Part shown: in pieces, positions 48,969 through 57,576 of the stretch
Layout: every line of letters starts with the position of its first letter
How positions within the stretch are numbered: the first letter of the stretch is position 1
Assembly: GCF_040676675.1 (NCBI RefSeq)
Contig: NZ_JBFAPK010000027.1
Location: forward strand, 56,309 to 120,308
Origin: JBFAPK01 sp040676675
GTDB lineage: Bacteria > Actinomycetota > Actinomycetes > Mycobacteriales > Micromonosporaceae
Direction: 5' to 3'
DNA length: 64,000 bases
Made by a program: the position numbers and the translations under genes
Notes under the pieces: generated by a model
Told to the model about the DNA's origin: nothing
The model's input: the letters and a program-made list of their open reading frames with translations, nothing else
Database searches by the model: none

Positions 48969-49889
48969 TCAGCCGAAGAACCGCGTGAGGTGCCGGATGA
49001 CGGCCTCGGGCTGTTCTTCGGGGAGATAGTGGCCGCTGTCTGCCACCGCGGCGACCTCGACGTCGACGCCCTTGTTCGGCAGTACCGCTTTCAGGAGTCG
49101 GTAGCCGCCTTCGCCGCCGCCCAGGCCGAGCAGCGGTGCGCTCACCGGGGCGTAGGTCTCCTCGTCGGCGATGTCCTGCCCGAACGCCCGGTACCAGGCG
49201 TTGCCGGCCCGGATCGCGTCCTCGCTGGAATAGGCGTGCGCGTAGACGTCCCGGTCGTGGTCGCTGATGGCGCCGGGGTCCTCGACCAGATAGTCGATCA
49301 TCCAGTCGACCAGCTGGCGGGAGCGGCCGGCGAGCAGGCGTTCGGGCAGGCCGGGGACCTGGTTGAAGGCGAACCACCACAGGAACCGCCCGGGCCCGGC
49401 GTGGATGTCGCCGCCCACCTGCTGGCGCCCGGGCACGGGCAGGAGCGAGTAGTGGTAGAACCGCTCGTCGGGGTGGGCGATGCCCAACAGCGCGATCCGT
49501 CGCGTGCTCGCCGGGTGGTTGGCCGCGAAGGCGTAGGCGACCATCCCGCCGATGTCGTGTCCGACGATGTCCACCGTGTCGTGGCCGAGGTGGTGGGCGA
49601 GCGCGAGGATGTCGGCGGCCATGGTCTTCTTGTCGTACCCGTCCGCGGGCTTGTCCGAGCCGCCCATGCCCCGCAGGTCGACGGCGATGACCCGGCGGTG
49701 CTCCGCGAGGGCGGGCATGATCTTGTGGAACTCCCACCAGGTCTGCGGCCAGCCGCCCAACAGGAGCAGCGGCTCGCCCTGGCCGCCCGCCACGTAGTGC
49801 AGGCGGACGCCGTTGACCTCGGCGTGGCTGCTGACGAACCCGCCCTCCAGCGAACGCGCGAGTTCGGCGTCGGACGTCGATTTCGACAT
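48969..49889 (-). CDS. Alpha/beta hydrolase, epoxide-hydrolase type
   Basis: This 306-residue alpha/beta hydrolase has an aspartate nucleophile: Asp112 in VGHDIGGM, as in epoxide hydrolases and haloalkane dehalogenases. The oxyanion-hole region is LGGWPQTWWEF, with GGWP instead of HGxP. The catalytic His is in SGHYLPEEQPE near the C-terminus, and DLRGMGGSDKP is the usual second-strand motif. The ATG at 49889 has AGGAGAGAC directly before it. An epoxide substrate is likely but not certain. It is convergent with the heme-binding-type gene. Confidence 0.9.
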   Translation of the reverse strand: MSKSTSDAELARSLEGGFVSSHAEVNGVRLHYVAGGQGEPLLLLGGWPQTWWEFHKIMPALAEHRRVIAVDLRGMGGSDKPADGYDKKTMAADILALAHHLGHDTVDIVGHDIGGMVAYAFAANHPASTRRIALLGIAHPDERFYHYSLLPVPGRQQVGGDIHAGPGRFLWWFAFNQVPGLPERLLAGRSRQLVDWMIDYLVEDPGAISDHDRDVYAHAYSSEDAIRAGNAWYRAFGQDIADEETYAPVSAPLLGLGGGEGGYRLLKAVLPNKGVDVEVAAVADSGHYLPEEQPEAVIRHLTRFFG

Positions 49890-50006
49890 GTCTCTCCTAT
49901 CCCGGCCGTACGCAGGCGAGCAAGAGCCTGGGCCCGGGCTGCTGCCTTCGGGAACGGGTATGCGGGAGATGGTACCAGTCGGTTCGAAGTGCGCTGCTGA
50001 CCCCAG

Positions 50007-50063
50007 CGATCGAACTTCAACCTCGCGCATGCTGGCCCCTCGATCGAACTTCGACCTCGCGCA
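50007..50063. repeat. 23-base imperfect direct repeat, period 34, in a 309-base intergenic region
   Basis: Two copies of a 23-base element (50007-50029 and 50041-50063) differ at a single position and are separated by 11 bases. They lie between the divergent hydrolase gene and the MarR gene. No ORF I support covers them. The rest of the region 49890-50198 shows no other structure. Confidence 0.85.
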
Positions 50064-50198
50064 GGCGTTGCGCCGAACGGGCTACGCGACGCCGGTTGCC
50101 CCGATACCGCGGTTTCAAGGGGTTGGCCATGATCCCGGCACGGCCGCGATCGGTTCGGTGAGCGGCTTCCCGGGGCGAACCAGCGCGCGGCGGAGCGG

Positions 50199-50726
50199 TC
50201 ATGCCGGCGGGCGTCGGACGGAACCTGGTGAGCCCGCCGTGGGGGACGGTTCGACGACGACGTCGTTTCCGGTGAGGCGGGCGGCGTCGTGGGCCCGTAC
50301 CACCCGGCGGAGCAGTGAGATCAGGGTCTCGCGTTCGGCTTCGGTGAGCATCCGCAGGAAGTCGGTCTGAGAGTCGCGGGCGACCCGCTGGAGTTGGCCC
50401 AACAGCGTGGTACCGGACGGGGTCAGGGCGACCTGCTGGCGGCGGCGGTCGTCGGGGTCGCGCTCGCGCCGGACCAGCCCACGTTGTTCGATCTCGTCCA
50501 GATAACCGACCAGGTGGCTGCGATTGAGATTGAGTCGGTCGGCGAGCTCGTGTTGCGCCTGCGGCCCGAAGTCGGCGAGCGCGCTCAGTACGGCGAAGTG
50601 CGGCAGCCGCATGTCGTGCGCGGCGAGCGCCTCCATCAGGAGTTGGTGGCCGATGCGTGCCACGTTGCCGGCCAGGTAGGACGGCAGGGCGAGCAGCGAG
50701 GGCGGGCGGATGTCGGCGGTGTCCAC
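50199..50726 (-). CDS. MarR-family transcriptional regulator
   Basis: This 175-residue MarR regulator has a winged helix: LPHFAVLSALADFG, then QHELADRLNLNRSHLVGYLD, and the wing RERDPDDRRRQQVALT. MarR proteins typically repress a divergent efflux gene and are released by small phenolic ligands. The GTG at 50726 has TATACT 6 bases upstream, indicating a leaderless start. It is divergent from the MFS transporter gene, and the 49-base gap means that one bound repressor could control both. Confidence 0.9.
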   Translation of the reverse strand: MDTADIRPPSLLALPSYLAGNVARIGHQLLMEALAAHDMRLPHFAVLSALADFGPQAQHELADRLNLNRSHLVGYLDEIEQRGLVRRERDPDDRRRQQVALTPSGTTLLGQLQRVARDSQTDFLRMLTEAERETLISLLRRVVRAHDAARLTGNDVVVEPSPTAGSPGSVRRPPA

Positions 50727-50732
50727 GACGAA

Positions 50733-50766
50733 AGTATAGCTTGACGAAATAATGTCCTCATGTAAT
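50733..50766. promoter_or_regulatory. Overlapping divergent promoters of marR and the MFS gene
   Basis: On the minus strand TATACT (50733-50738) is the marR -10 box. On the plus strand TTGACG (50741-50746) with TGTAAT (50761-50766) after a 14-base gap could serve the MFS gene at 50776, though the spacing is short. The two promoters are back to back within 49 bases. Confidence 0.5.
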
Positions 50767-50775
50767 CGTTCCGCC

Positions 50776-52194
50776 ATGGCATCAGCTCCGGCAATCTCCC
50801 CTCCCGGCACGACCCGTGGCACCGCGGCCCCCTTCACGGCGCTGCTTACCGCCGTGCTGTCGTTCTCGCTCATGCAGACGATGGTGGTGCCCGCCCTGCC
50901 CGACCTGCGGCAGCAGTTCGGCGTCAGTACCACCGCGGTGTCGTGGGTCCTCAGCGCGTTCCTCCTCACCTCAGCCGTGGCGACCGGCGTACTCGGCCGG
51001 CTGGGCGACATGTTCGGCAGGCGCCGCCTGCTGCTGGCCAGCCTCGCGATCTTCGCCGTCGGCACGCTGCTCGCCGCCCTGTCCACGTCGATCGGGACGT
51101 TGATCGCCGCCCGCGCCATCCAGGGAGTGGGCTCGGCGACCTTTCCGCTGGCCTTCGGCATCGTTCGGGACCAGTTTCCCCGCGAGCGGGTGCCGGTCGC
51201 GATCGGGTTGATCAGCTCCACGTTCGGGATCGGCTTCGCGGCCGGTCTCGTCGTACCTGGATTGATCGTGGACGCGTTGAGCTGGCAATGGATCTTCTGG
51301 GTCGGGCTGGCGGTGATCCTCGCCGCGCTGGTGGCGGTCTGGGTCTTCATCCCGGAGTCGGCCGTCCGATCGCCCGGCCGGATCGACTGGGCCGGGGCCG
51401 TGCTGCTCGGTGGCGGGCTGGTCGCCCTGCTGCTGGCCATCAGCGAGGGGCGCACCTGGGGGTGGGGATCCGCCGGCACGCTGGGCCTGCTCGGCGGGGC
51501 GGTGGCACTGTTGGTCGCGTTCGTGCTGGTCGAGTCGCGGCTCGACCGGCCGCTGATCGATGTTGCCCTGCTACGCCGACGCGCCGTCCTCACCTCGCAC
51601 GCCGCCGCCCTGATCGTCGGGTTCGGCATGTACGGCGCGTTCACGATGGTGCCGGCGCTGGTCGAAACACCCACCACGGCCGGATACGGCTTCGGCGCGT
51701 CGGTCACCGAGGCGGGGCTGTTCATGGTCCCGATGGCGATCACCATGCTGTTCGCCAGCCCACTGGCAGGCCGGCTCGGCGCGCGTACCGGCTTCAAGCT
51801 CCCGCTCGTGCTGGCCTGCGTCGTCGGGGCGGCCGGGTTCGTGCTCTTCGCCGCCGCCCATGACCACGAGTGGACGATCTACCTGGGCGCGGCGGTACTC
51901 GGTGTCGGCGTCGGCTTCGCCTTCGCCGCGCTGGCCAACCTGGTGGTCAACGCGGTCGACGCCCGGCAGACCGGCGAGGCCACCGGGGTCAACACCATCA
52001 TGCGTACGGTCGGCGGCACGCTCGGGGCCCAGATCGCCGCCACGATCGTCGCCAGCCATCAGGTCACGGGCCTGCCGGTCCCCGCCGAGGTGGGCTACAC
52101 CCAGGCGTTCGTCATGTCCGCCGCCGCCATGGGCGTCGCCGCGCTCGCCGCGCTCGCCGGTCCGGGCCACCTGCTGGGCGGTGACCGTGCCTGA
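50776..52194 (+). CDS. MFS drug/multidrug efflux transporter (DHA2 type, 14 TM)
   Basis: This 472-residue membrane transporter of the major facilitator superfamily exports toxic compounds by proton antiport. It has about 14 helices. The loop after helix 2 reads GRLGDMFGRRRLL, and motif C reads LISSTFGIGFAAGLVVPGLI, which fits the EmrB/QacA group. The ATG at 50776 is chosen because 50752 overlaps the promoter. The stop overlaps the next gene. It is probably controlled by the divergent MarR gene. Confidence 0.92.
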   Translation: MASAPAISPPGTTRGTAAPFTALLTAVLSFSLMQTMVVPALPDLRQQFGVSTTAVSWVLSAFLLTSAVATGVLGRLGDMFGRRRLLLASLAIFAVGTLLAALSTSIGTLIAARAIQGVGSATFPLAFGIVRDQFPRERVPVAIGLISSTFGIGFAAGLVVPGLIVDALSWQWIFWVGLAVILAALVAVWVFIPESAVRSPGRIDWAGAVLLGGGLVALLLAISEGRTWGWGSAGTLGLLGGAVALLVAFVLVESRLDRPLIDVALLRRRAVLTSHAAALIVGFGMYGAFTMVPALVETPTTAGYGFGASVTEAGLFMVPMAITMLFASPLAGRLGARTGFKLPLVLACVVGAAGFVLFAAAHDHEWTIYLGAAVLGVGVGFAFAALANLVVNAVDARQTGEATGVNTIMRTVGGTLGAQIAATIVASHQVTGLPVPAEVGYTQAFVMSAAAMGVAALAALAGPGHLLGGDRA

Positions 52195-53062
52195 CTACGG
52201 ACACGACCTGCTGTTCGGGCTCGTCCTCACCCCGCTCGCCGGCCGGGCGCGCGAGGTCGTCGCCCTCGCCCGAATCGCCGACCAGTCCGGACTCGACCTC
52301 GTCAGCGTCGCCGACCATTCGTACCAGCCCGCGTTCCTGGACGCCTGGACGCTGCTGTCGGTCATCGCCGCGCGTACCACCCGGGTACGGGTCTTCCCCA
52401 ACGTCGCGACCCTTCCGCTGCGGCCGCCGGCGGCGCTGGCCCGCGCGGCGGCGAGCCTGGACATCCTCAGCGGCGGACGGGCGGAGCTGGGACTCGGCGC
52501 TGGCGCGTACTGGGACGCCATCGCCGCCGAGGGCGGGCCTCGCCGCACGCCGGGCCACGCCCTGGAAGCGCTCCGCGAGGCGGTCGCCGTCATCCGGGCG
52601 CTGTGGGAAACCGGCGGCGAGGGGGCCTGGGTCCACGGTGAGCACTACCGACTCGATGGCGCGTCGCCCGGCCCCGCGCCCGAGCACCACATCGCGATCT
52701 GGGTGGGTGCGCTCAAGCCCCGGATCCTGCGCCTGGTCGGGCAGGTCGCCGATGGCTGGCTACCGAGCTGGCCGCGCATCCCGCCCCACCAGCTCGCCTC
52801 CGGGCAACGGATCGTCGACGACGCGGCCGTCGCCGCCGGCAGGTCACCGGGGTCCATCCGGCGGCTCTACAACATCGCTCCCGCCGGACCGCCCACGGCG
52901 TGGGCGCCGCAGCTGGCCGAACTCACCCTGGAACACGGCGTCAGCGGCTTCCTGCTGCCCACCGACTCACCCGAGGTTGTCCGGCTGTACGCGGCCGAGG
53001 TGGTCCCCGCCGTTCGGGAACTCGTCAACGCCGCTCGCAATACCACCGCCCCGGCCCGGTGA
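52187..53062 (+). CDS. LLM-class flavin-dependent oxidoreductase (F420-type family)
   Basis: This 291-residue luciferase-like monooxygenase has SVADHSYQPAFLDAWTLLSV near the N-terminus, RVFPNVATLPLRPPA, RAAASLDILSGGRAELGLGAG and HIAIWVGALKPRIL. Members use FMN or F420. Actinomycetes use F420 often, but the cofactor is not decided by the visible sequence. The GTG at 52187 overlaps the MFS stop. A GTG two codons earlier is an alternative. Coupling to an exporter suggests a shared detoxification function. Confidence 0.88.
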   Translation: MPDYGHDLLFGLVLTPLAGRAREVVALARIADQSGLDLVSVADHSYQPAFLDAWTLLSVIAARTTRVRVFPNVATLPLRPPAALARAAASLDILSGGRAELGLGAGAYWDAIAAEGGPRRTPGHALEALREAVAVIRALWETGGEGAWVHGEHYRLDGASPGPAPEHHIAIWVGALKPRILRLVGQVADGWLPSWPRIPPHQLASGQRIVDDAAVAAGRSPGSIRRLYNIAPAGPPTAWAPQLAELTLEHGVSGFLLPTDSPEVVRLYAAEVVPAVRELVNAARNTTAPAR

Positions 53063-53176
53063 CCAGACCTGGTTAGGCCGGGTCCTGTCGATCATGTCGA
53101 GCCGAGGCGGGATTGAGGCGGCGCGCCGTCACCTCGGTATCGCCTGAACCGCCCGGCCGGACCGCCACCGTCGCGT

Positions 53177-53201
53177 CCGTCACGCTCGGCGGGCGTGACG
53201 G
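53177..53201. terminator. Bidirectional hairpin with 9-base perfect stem
   Basis: CCGTCACGC (53177-53185) pairs with GCGTGACGG (53193-53201) across a 7-base loop, between the LLM oxidoreductase gene and the convergent LacI gene. Confidence 0.7.
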
Positions 53202-53225
53202 TGTGGTTCCTCGGCCGGTGGCGGG

Positions 53226-54230
53226 TCAGCGGTAGGGGCGGCAGGACGACCGGATGACCAGATCGGTGGGCAGCCGGATGTGCGTGTCGCGCTCGACGCC
53301 GCCGATCAGGTCGACGAGCAGGCGCATCGCCTCGGCACCCATCCGCTGCAGCGGTTGCATTATGGTCGTCAGCGGCGGGTTGGCCAGCGCCGACTCCGGG
53401 ACGTTGTCGAAGCCGATCACGGACAGGTCGTCGGGCACCGTGAGGCCCATGCTCCGGGCGACCTCCATGGTGGAGATGGCCGAGAGGTCGTTCCCCGCGA
53501 AGATCGCGGTCGGCCGGTCGGGGAGCGCGAGCAGCGTGGCGGCCGTGTCGGCGGCGCTCTCGGTCCGGAACCCGCCGACGAGCACGAGCCGCTCGTCGAC
53601 CGCGACGCCGGCGTCGGACATGGCCTTGCGGAAGCCCGCCTCGCGCAGGCGCGCCGATTCCAGGTCGGGGCGTCCGCTGATGTGCCCGATGCGGCGGTGG
53701 CCGAGCGAGAGCAGATATTCGGTCGCGAGCACGGCGCCGGCGAAGTTGTCGGAGTCGACGGTCGGGAGGCCGGACGGGCCCGTGTGGGGGTCGACGGCCA
53801 CGACGTGGAAGCCCTGCTTGGTCTCGACCACGGTCGGGGTGACGATCACCGCCCCGTCGATGAGCGTTCCGGACAGGCGAGCCAGCGACCGCCGTTCCCA
53901 GCCGATGGCCGCGGCTTCGCCGTCACCGCCGGAGTAGGCCAGCAGCTGGTAGCCGGTGCCGGCGACCTCCCTGGACGCGCCCTTGAGCAGCTCGGTCGAG
54001 AACGGCTCGAACTCGGCGACCAGGATGCCCAGCACGTTCGTGCGGTGACTGCGCAGGCTCTGCGCCCCGAGGCTGGCCTCGTACCCGAGCTGGCGGATCA
54101 CCTGCTGCACGCGCTCGACCGTCGCCTCTGCCACGCCGTACCGGCCGTTGACGACCTTGGACACGGTCGCCACCGAGACGCCGGCCGTACGGGCCACGTC
54201 CGACATCTTGACACGCTGCGGGAACGCCAC
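53226..54230 (-). CDS. LacI-family transcriptional regulator of the second sugar operon
   Basis: This 334-residue LacI regulator has the helix-turn-helix MSDVARTAGVSVATVSKVVN, then the GYEASLGAQSLRS hinge, and a sugar-binding effector core ending SVIGFDNVPES. The GTG at 54230 has TATCAT 7 bases upstream (minus strand), fitting a leaderless start. Earlier in-frame starts would run through the operator. It is divergent from the binding-protein operon, whose promoter carries a perfect palindrome beside it. Confidence 0.9.
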   Translation of the reverse strand: MAFPQRVKMSDVARTAGVSVATVSKVVNGRYGVAEATVERVQQVIRQLGYEASLGAQSLRSHRTNVLGILVAEFEPFSTELLKGASREVAGTGYQLLAYSGGDGEAAAIGWERRSLARLSGTLIDGAVIVTPTVVETKQGFHVVAVDPHTGPSGLPTVDSDNFAGAVLATEYLLSLGHRRIGHISGRPDLESARLREAGFRKAMSDAGVAVDERLVLVGGFRTESAADTAATLLALPDRPTAIFAGNDLSAISTMEVARSMGLTVPDDLSVIGFDNVPESALANPPLTTIMQPLQRMGAEAMRLLVDLIGGVERDTHIRLPTDLVIRSSCRPYR

Positions 54231-54237
54231 GCCGACG

Positions 54238-54243
54238 ATGATA
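54238..54243 (-). promoter_or_regulatory. Probable -10 box of lacI (leaderless)
   Basis: On the minus strand TATCAT fits TANNNT and ends 7 bases before the GTG at 54230. Confidence 0.5.
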
Positions 54244-54280
54244 GAGCGCCTCCGGCACCCCGTCATCACAGCTTCGAAAA

Positions 54281-54294
54281 CGTTATCGATAACG
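54281..54294. promoter_or_regulatory. LacI operator (perfect 14-base palindrome)
   Basis: CGTTATCGATAACG is a perfect palindrome with the central CG typical of LacI-family operators. It lies immediately upstream of the -35 box of the plus-strand operon and about 40 bases upstream of the lacI -10 box, so it could serve both directions. Confidence 0.8.
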
Positions 54295-54295
54295 A

Positions 54296-54324
54296 TTGAC
54301 ATCGACGTTGCACGGCTGTAACAC
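54296..54324 (+). promoter_or_regulatory. Promoter of the sugar ABC operon
   Basis: TTGACA (54296-54301), a 17-base spacer and TAACAC (54319-54324) form one of the clearest sigma-70-type promoters in the window. The binding-protein gene starts 47 bases later. Confidence 0.75.
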
Positions 54325-54370
54325 TCGCCGGCAGGTCGAGTATCGCGACTGACTAGTCGAGGAGATATCG

Positions 54371-55678
54371 ATGGCAGTTAAGCGCCGCGCGGGCGCCGTC
54401 CTAGCACTGGTCACGACCGGCGTGCTCCTCGTCGCCGGCTGTGGCGGCGGCGGGGACGAAGAGCCCGCCGAGAACGAACTCTACAAGAACCCGGTGACCC
54501 TGACGTGGTGGCACAACGCCTCCCAGGACGGGCCCGGCAAGACCTACTGGGAGAAGGTCGCCAAGGACTTCTCCGCCCTGCACCCGACGGTCACCATCAA
54601 GGCCGAGGGGATCGAGACCAACCAGCTCCAGCGCACCCGGCTGCCCGCCGCGCTGCTCAGCAGCGACCCGCCGGACATCTTCCAGTCCTGGGGCGGCGGG
54701 GAGATCCGCGAGCAGGTCGAGGCCGACTACCTCAAGGACATCACCGACCAGGTCAAGGACGAGGTTGCCAACATCGGCAGCGCGGCCGAGATCTGGCAGG
54801 CCGGCGGCAAGCAGTACGGCCTGCCGTACCGGATGGGCATCGAGGGCATCTGGTACAACAAGGACATGTTCGCCCGGGCGGGCATCGCCGCCCCGCCGAC
54901 CACCTTCGACGAGCTCAACGACGCGGTCACCAAGCTCAAGGCGATCAACGTCATCCCCATCGCCGTCGGCGCCGGCGACAAGTGGCCCGCCGCGCACTGG
55001 TGGTACAACTTCGCGCTGCGCGCCTGCTCGGTCGACACCCTGAAGAAGGCGTCCACCGACCTGTCCTTCGACGACCAGTGCTTCGTGAAGGCCGGCCAGG
55101 ACCTGAAGAGCTTCATCGACACCAAGCCGTTCCAGCCGAACTTCATCGCCACGCCCGGTCAGAACGACCCGACCAGCGCGAACGGCCTGCTCGCGAACGG
55201 CAAGGCCGCGATGGAACTGATGGGCGACTGGAACCGGGGCACGCTGGACACCGTGGCCACCGACAAGGCTGCCCTCGGCAAGTTCCTCGGCTGGTTCCCC
55301 GTACCGGCGATCGCCGGTTCCGCGGGCGACCCGAAGGCGGCCCTCGGCGGCGGCGACGGGTTCGCCTGCGCCAAGAACGCCCCGGCCGAGTGCGTGGAGT
55401 TCCTCAAGTACCTCGTGAGCCCGGAGGTGCAGAAGGGCTACGCCGAGACCGGCACCGGCCTGCCCGTCACCAAGGGCGCGGACGCCGGCATCTCCGACCC
55501 CGCCCTGAAGTCCATCCTGACGGCCACCTCCAGCGCGACCTACCTGCAGCTCTGGCTGGACACGGCCTTCGGCAGCACCGTCGGCAACGCGATGAACGAC
55601 GCGATCGTCGCCATCTTCGCCGGCAACGGCACCCCGGAACAGGTCGTCTCGGCGATGAAGGCGGCCGCGAAGAAGTGA
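54371..55678 (+). CDS. Sugar ABC transporter solute-binding lipoprotein (family 1)
   Basis: This 435-residue lipoprotein binds a sugar outside the cell. The signal sequence ends in the lipobox VAGC and is followed by a Gly-rich linker. Family-1 features are TLTWWHNAS, SSDPPDIFQSWGGGE, GIEGIWYNKDMFARAGI and a late KAAMELMGDWN. The ATG has GAGGAG upstream. The two permeases and a GH3 glycosidase follow in the same operon. A GH3 beta-glycosidase partner suggests beta-glucosides or xylo-oligosaccharides as ligands. Confidence 0.92.
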   Translation: MAVKRRAGAVLALVTTGVLLVAGCGGGGDEEPAENELYKNPVTLTWWHNASQDGPGKTYWEKVAKDFSALHPTVTIKAEGIETNQLQRTRLPAALLSSDPPDIFQSWGGGEIREQVEADYLKDITDQVKDEVANIGSAAEIWQAGGKQYGLPYRMGIEGIWYNKDMFARAGIAAPPTTFDELNDAVTKLKAINVIPIAVGAGDKWPAAHWWYNFALRACSVDTLKKASTDLSFDDQCFVKAGQDLKSFIDTKPFQPNFIATPGQNDPTSANGLLANGKAAMELMGDWNRGTLDTVATDKAALGKFLGWFPVPAIAGSAGDPKAALGGGDGFACAKNAPAECVEFLKYLVSPEVQKGYAETGTGLPVTKGADAGISDPALKSILTATSSATYLQLWLDTAFGSTVGNAMNDAIVAIFAGNGTPEQVVSAMKAAAKK

Positions 55679-56673
55679 CCTCCACCAACCCGACCCTGAC
55701 CCCCGCCGGCGGCCGCAAGGCGCCGCCGGCGGGGCGCCCCGCCGCCCGGCGCTCGTCCACCCGCGCGGCCGAGACCAGACGCAAGTGGTACGAGATCATC
55801 GGGCTCACGACGCCGGCCATCGTCGTGTACGTGATGTTCGTGCTCGTGCCGATGGGCTTCGCGGTCTACTACAGCCTCTACCGGTGGCGCGGGGTCGGGC
55901 CGCCCACCGATTTCGTCGGCTTCGACAACTACGTCCTCGCCTTCCAGGACCCGATCTTCCTCGACGCGCTGCGCAACAACGCGATCATCGTGGTCGGGTC
56001 GCTCGTGATCCAGGGTCCCATCGCGTTGGGCATCGCGCTGCTGCTCAACCGCCGCTTCCGCGGGCGTACCGTGTTCCGCCTGCTGGTCTTCGTGCCCTAC
56101 GTGCTCGCCGAGGTCACCGTCGGCATCATGTGGAAGCTGCTGCTGACCGGCGGCGGGACCTTCGACGCGCTGCTGCGGTCCCTGGGACTGGGCGGCCTGG
56201 TGCAGGCGTGGCTCGCCGACCTCCACGTCGTCATCTGGACGCTGCTGGTCATCCTCACCTGGAAGTACGTCGGCTTCGCCATCATCCTGCTCCTCGCCGG
56301 CCTGTCGAACGTGCCGCAGGAGCTGAACGAGGCCGCCGCGATCGACGGCGCGAGCTGGTGGCAGACCCAGCGCCACGTCACGCTCCCGCTGCTGGGCCCG
56401 ACCATCCGGATCTGGATGTTCCTGTCCATCATCGGTTCGCTGCAGGTCTTCGACGTCATTTGGGTCACCTCGGTGCCCGCGGTGCGGTCGCTCGGCGCGT
56501 CGGCCACCATGGCCACCTACATGGTGGACAACGGCTTCTTCGCCCGCCTGTGGGGCTACGGCAACGCCGTGGCCGTGATCCTGTTCGTCATCTCGTTCGT
56601 CGCGGCGCTGCTGTTCCAGCGCTTCCTGCTCCGTCGTGACATCGAGGGCGCCATCACCGGGAAGGTGAAGTGA
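55675..56673 (+). CDS. Sugar ABC transporter permease (MalF/UgpA-like)
   Basis: This 332-residue permease has an N-terminal Arg/Pro-rich cytosolic tail of about 40 residues and six membrane helices. The EAA loop reads LNEAAAIDGASWWQTQRHVT, followed by LPLL. It starts with a GTG overlapping the binding-protein stop (GTGA), and its own stop overlaps the next gene in the same way. It is the first channel subunit of the importer. No ATPase is in the operon. Confidence 0.92.
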   Translation: MTSTNPTLTPAGGRKAPPAGRPAARRSSTRAAETRRKWYEIIGLTTPAIVVYVMFVLVPMGFAVYYSLYRWRGVGPPTDFVGFDNYVLAFQDPIFLDALRNNAIIVVGSLVIQGPIALGIALLLNRRFRGRTVFRLLVFVPYVLAEVTVGIMWKLLLTGGGTFDALLRSLGLGGLVQAWLADLHVVIWTLLVILTWKYVGFAIILLLAGLSNVPQELNEAAAIDGASWWQTQRHVTLPLLGPTIRIWMFLSIIGSLQVFDVIWVTSVPAVRSLGASATMATYMVDNGFFARLWGYGNAVAVILFVISFVAALLFQRFLLRRDIEGAITGKVK

Positions 56674-57536
56674 CCGTGGCCGGCAACCCCGCCCCGCCCC
56701 TGCCCGCCCCGCGCCGCCCGGTGGCGTGGAGCACCCCGCTCACCTACGCGCTGGCGCTCGCGGTGGCCGCCGTGTCGATCGCCCCGGTGGTCTACGTGAT
56801 CATCGGAGGCTTCCGCACCACCCCGCAGATCGTCGCGAACCCCGCCGGGCTGCCCGACCCGTGGGTCTGGGACAACTACGCCCGGGTGCTGACGCAGAGC
56901 GACTTCTGGCAGCAGGCGTTCAACAGCGCCGTGATCGCCCTCGGTACGACGCTCGGCGTCGTGGTGCTCGGCGTCTGCGCCGCGTACGTGCTCGCGCGCT
57001 ACACCTTCCGCGGCCGTGAGGGGCTCTACACCTTCTTCACCCTCGGCCTGCTCTTCCCGGCCGGTGCGGCGATCCTGCCGCTCTACCTCATGCTGCGCGA
57101 CCTGAACCTGATCAACTCCTACTACGCGGTGATCCTGCCGCAGATCGCCTTCTCGCTGCCGCTCACGATCGTGATCCTGCGTCCGTTCCTCGCCGCCATC
57201 CCCCGCGAACTGGAGGACGCCGCGGCGATCGACGGTACGGGCCGGCTCGGATTCCTCTGGCGCATCATGCTGCCGCTGTCGCGGCCCGCGCTCGTCACCG
57301 TCGGGGTCCTGGCGTTCGTGGCGAGCTGGAACGCGTTCCTCCTGCCGCTGCTCGTCCTCGGCGACGTCCACCTGCACACCCTGCCGCTGGGTGTGCAGAA
57401 CTTCTCGAGTCAGTACACCTCCGACACCGCGGGAATCCTCGCCTTCACGTCGCTGGCGATGCTTCCGGCCCTGCTCTTCTTCACGCTCGCCGAGAAGCAG
57501 ATCGTCGGCGGGCTGCAGGGTGCGGTCAAGGGATGA
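56670..57536 (+). CDS. Sugar ABC transporter permease (MalG/UgpE-like)
   Basis: This 288-residue permease is the second channel subunit. The coupling loop reads LEDAAAIDGTGRLGFLWRIM, then LPLSRPAL, and the protein ends EKQIVGGLQGAVKG, the usual MalG-like tail. The start GTG overlaps the previous stop. The GH3 gene begins 40 bases after its stop, close enough for the same transcript. Confidence 0.92.
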   Translation: MTVAGNPAPPLPAPRRPVAWSTPLTYALALAVAAVSIAPVVYVIIGGFRTTPQIVANPAGLPDPWVWDNYARVLTQSDFWQQAFNSAVIALGTTLGVVVLGVCAAYVLARYTFRGREGLYTFFTLGLLFPAGAAILPLYLMLRDLNLINSYYAVILPQIAFSLPLTIVILRPFLAAIPRELEDAAAIDGTGRLGFLWRIMLPLSRPALVTVGVLAFVASWNAFLLPLLVLGDVHLHTLPLGVQNFSSQYTSDTAGILAFTSLAMLPALLFFTLAEKQIVGGLQGAVKG

Positions 57537-57576
57537 GCGGCAGCGGTACGAGCACAAAACGAAGGGGAAGCACAGC

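Noticed and set aside
54231..54302. Longer LacI protein starting upstream of 54230
   Set aside because: The upstream frame would run through the operator palindrome and the -10 box, and the helix-turn-helix begins right after the GTG.
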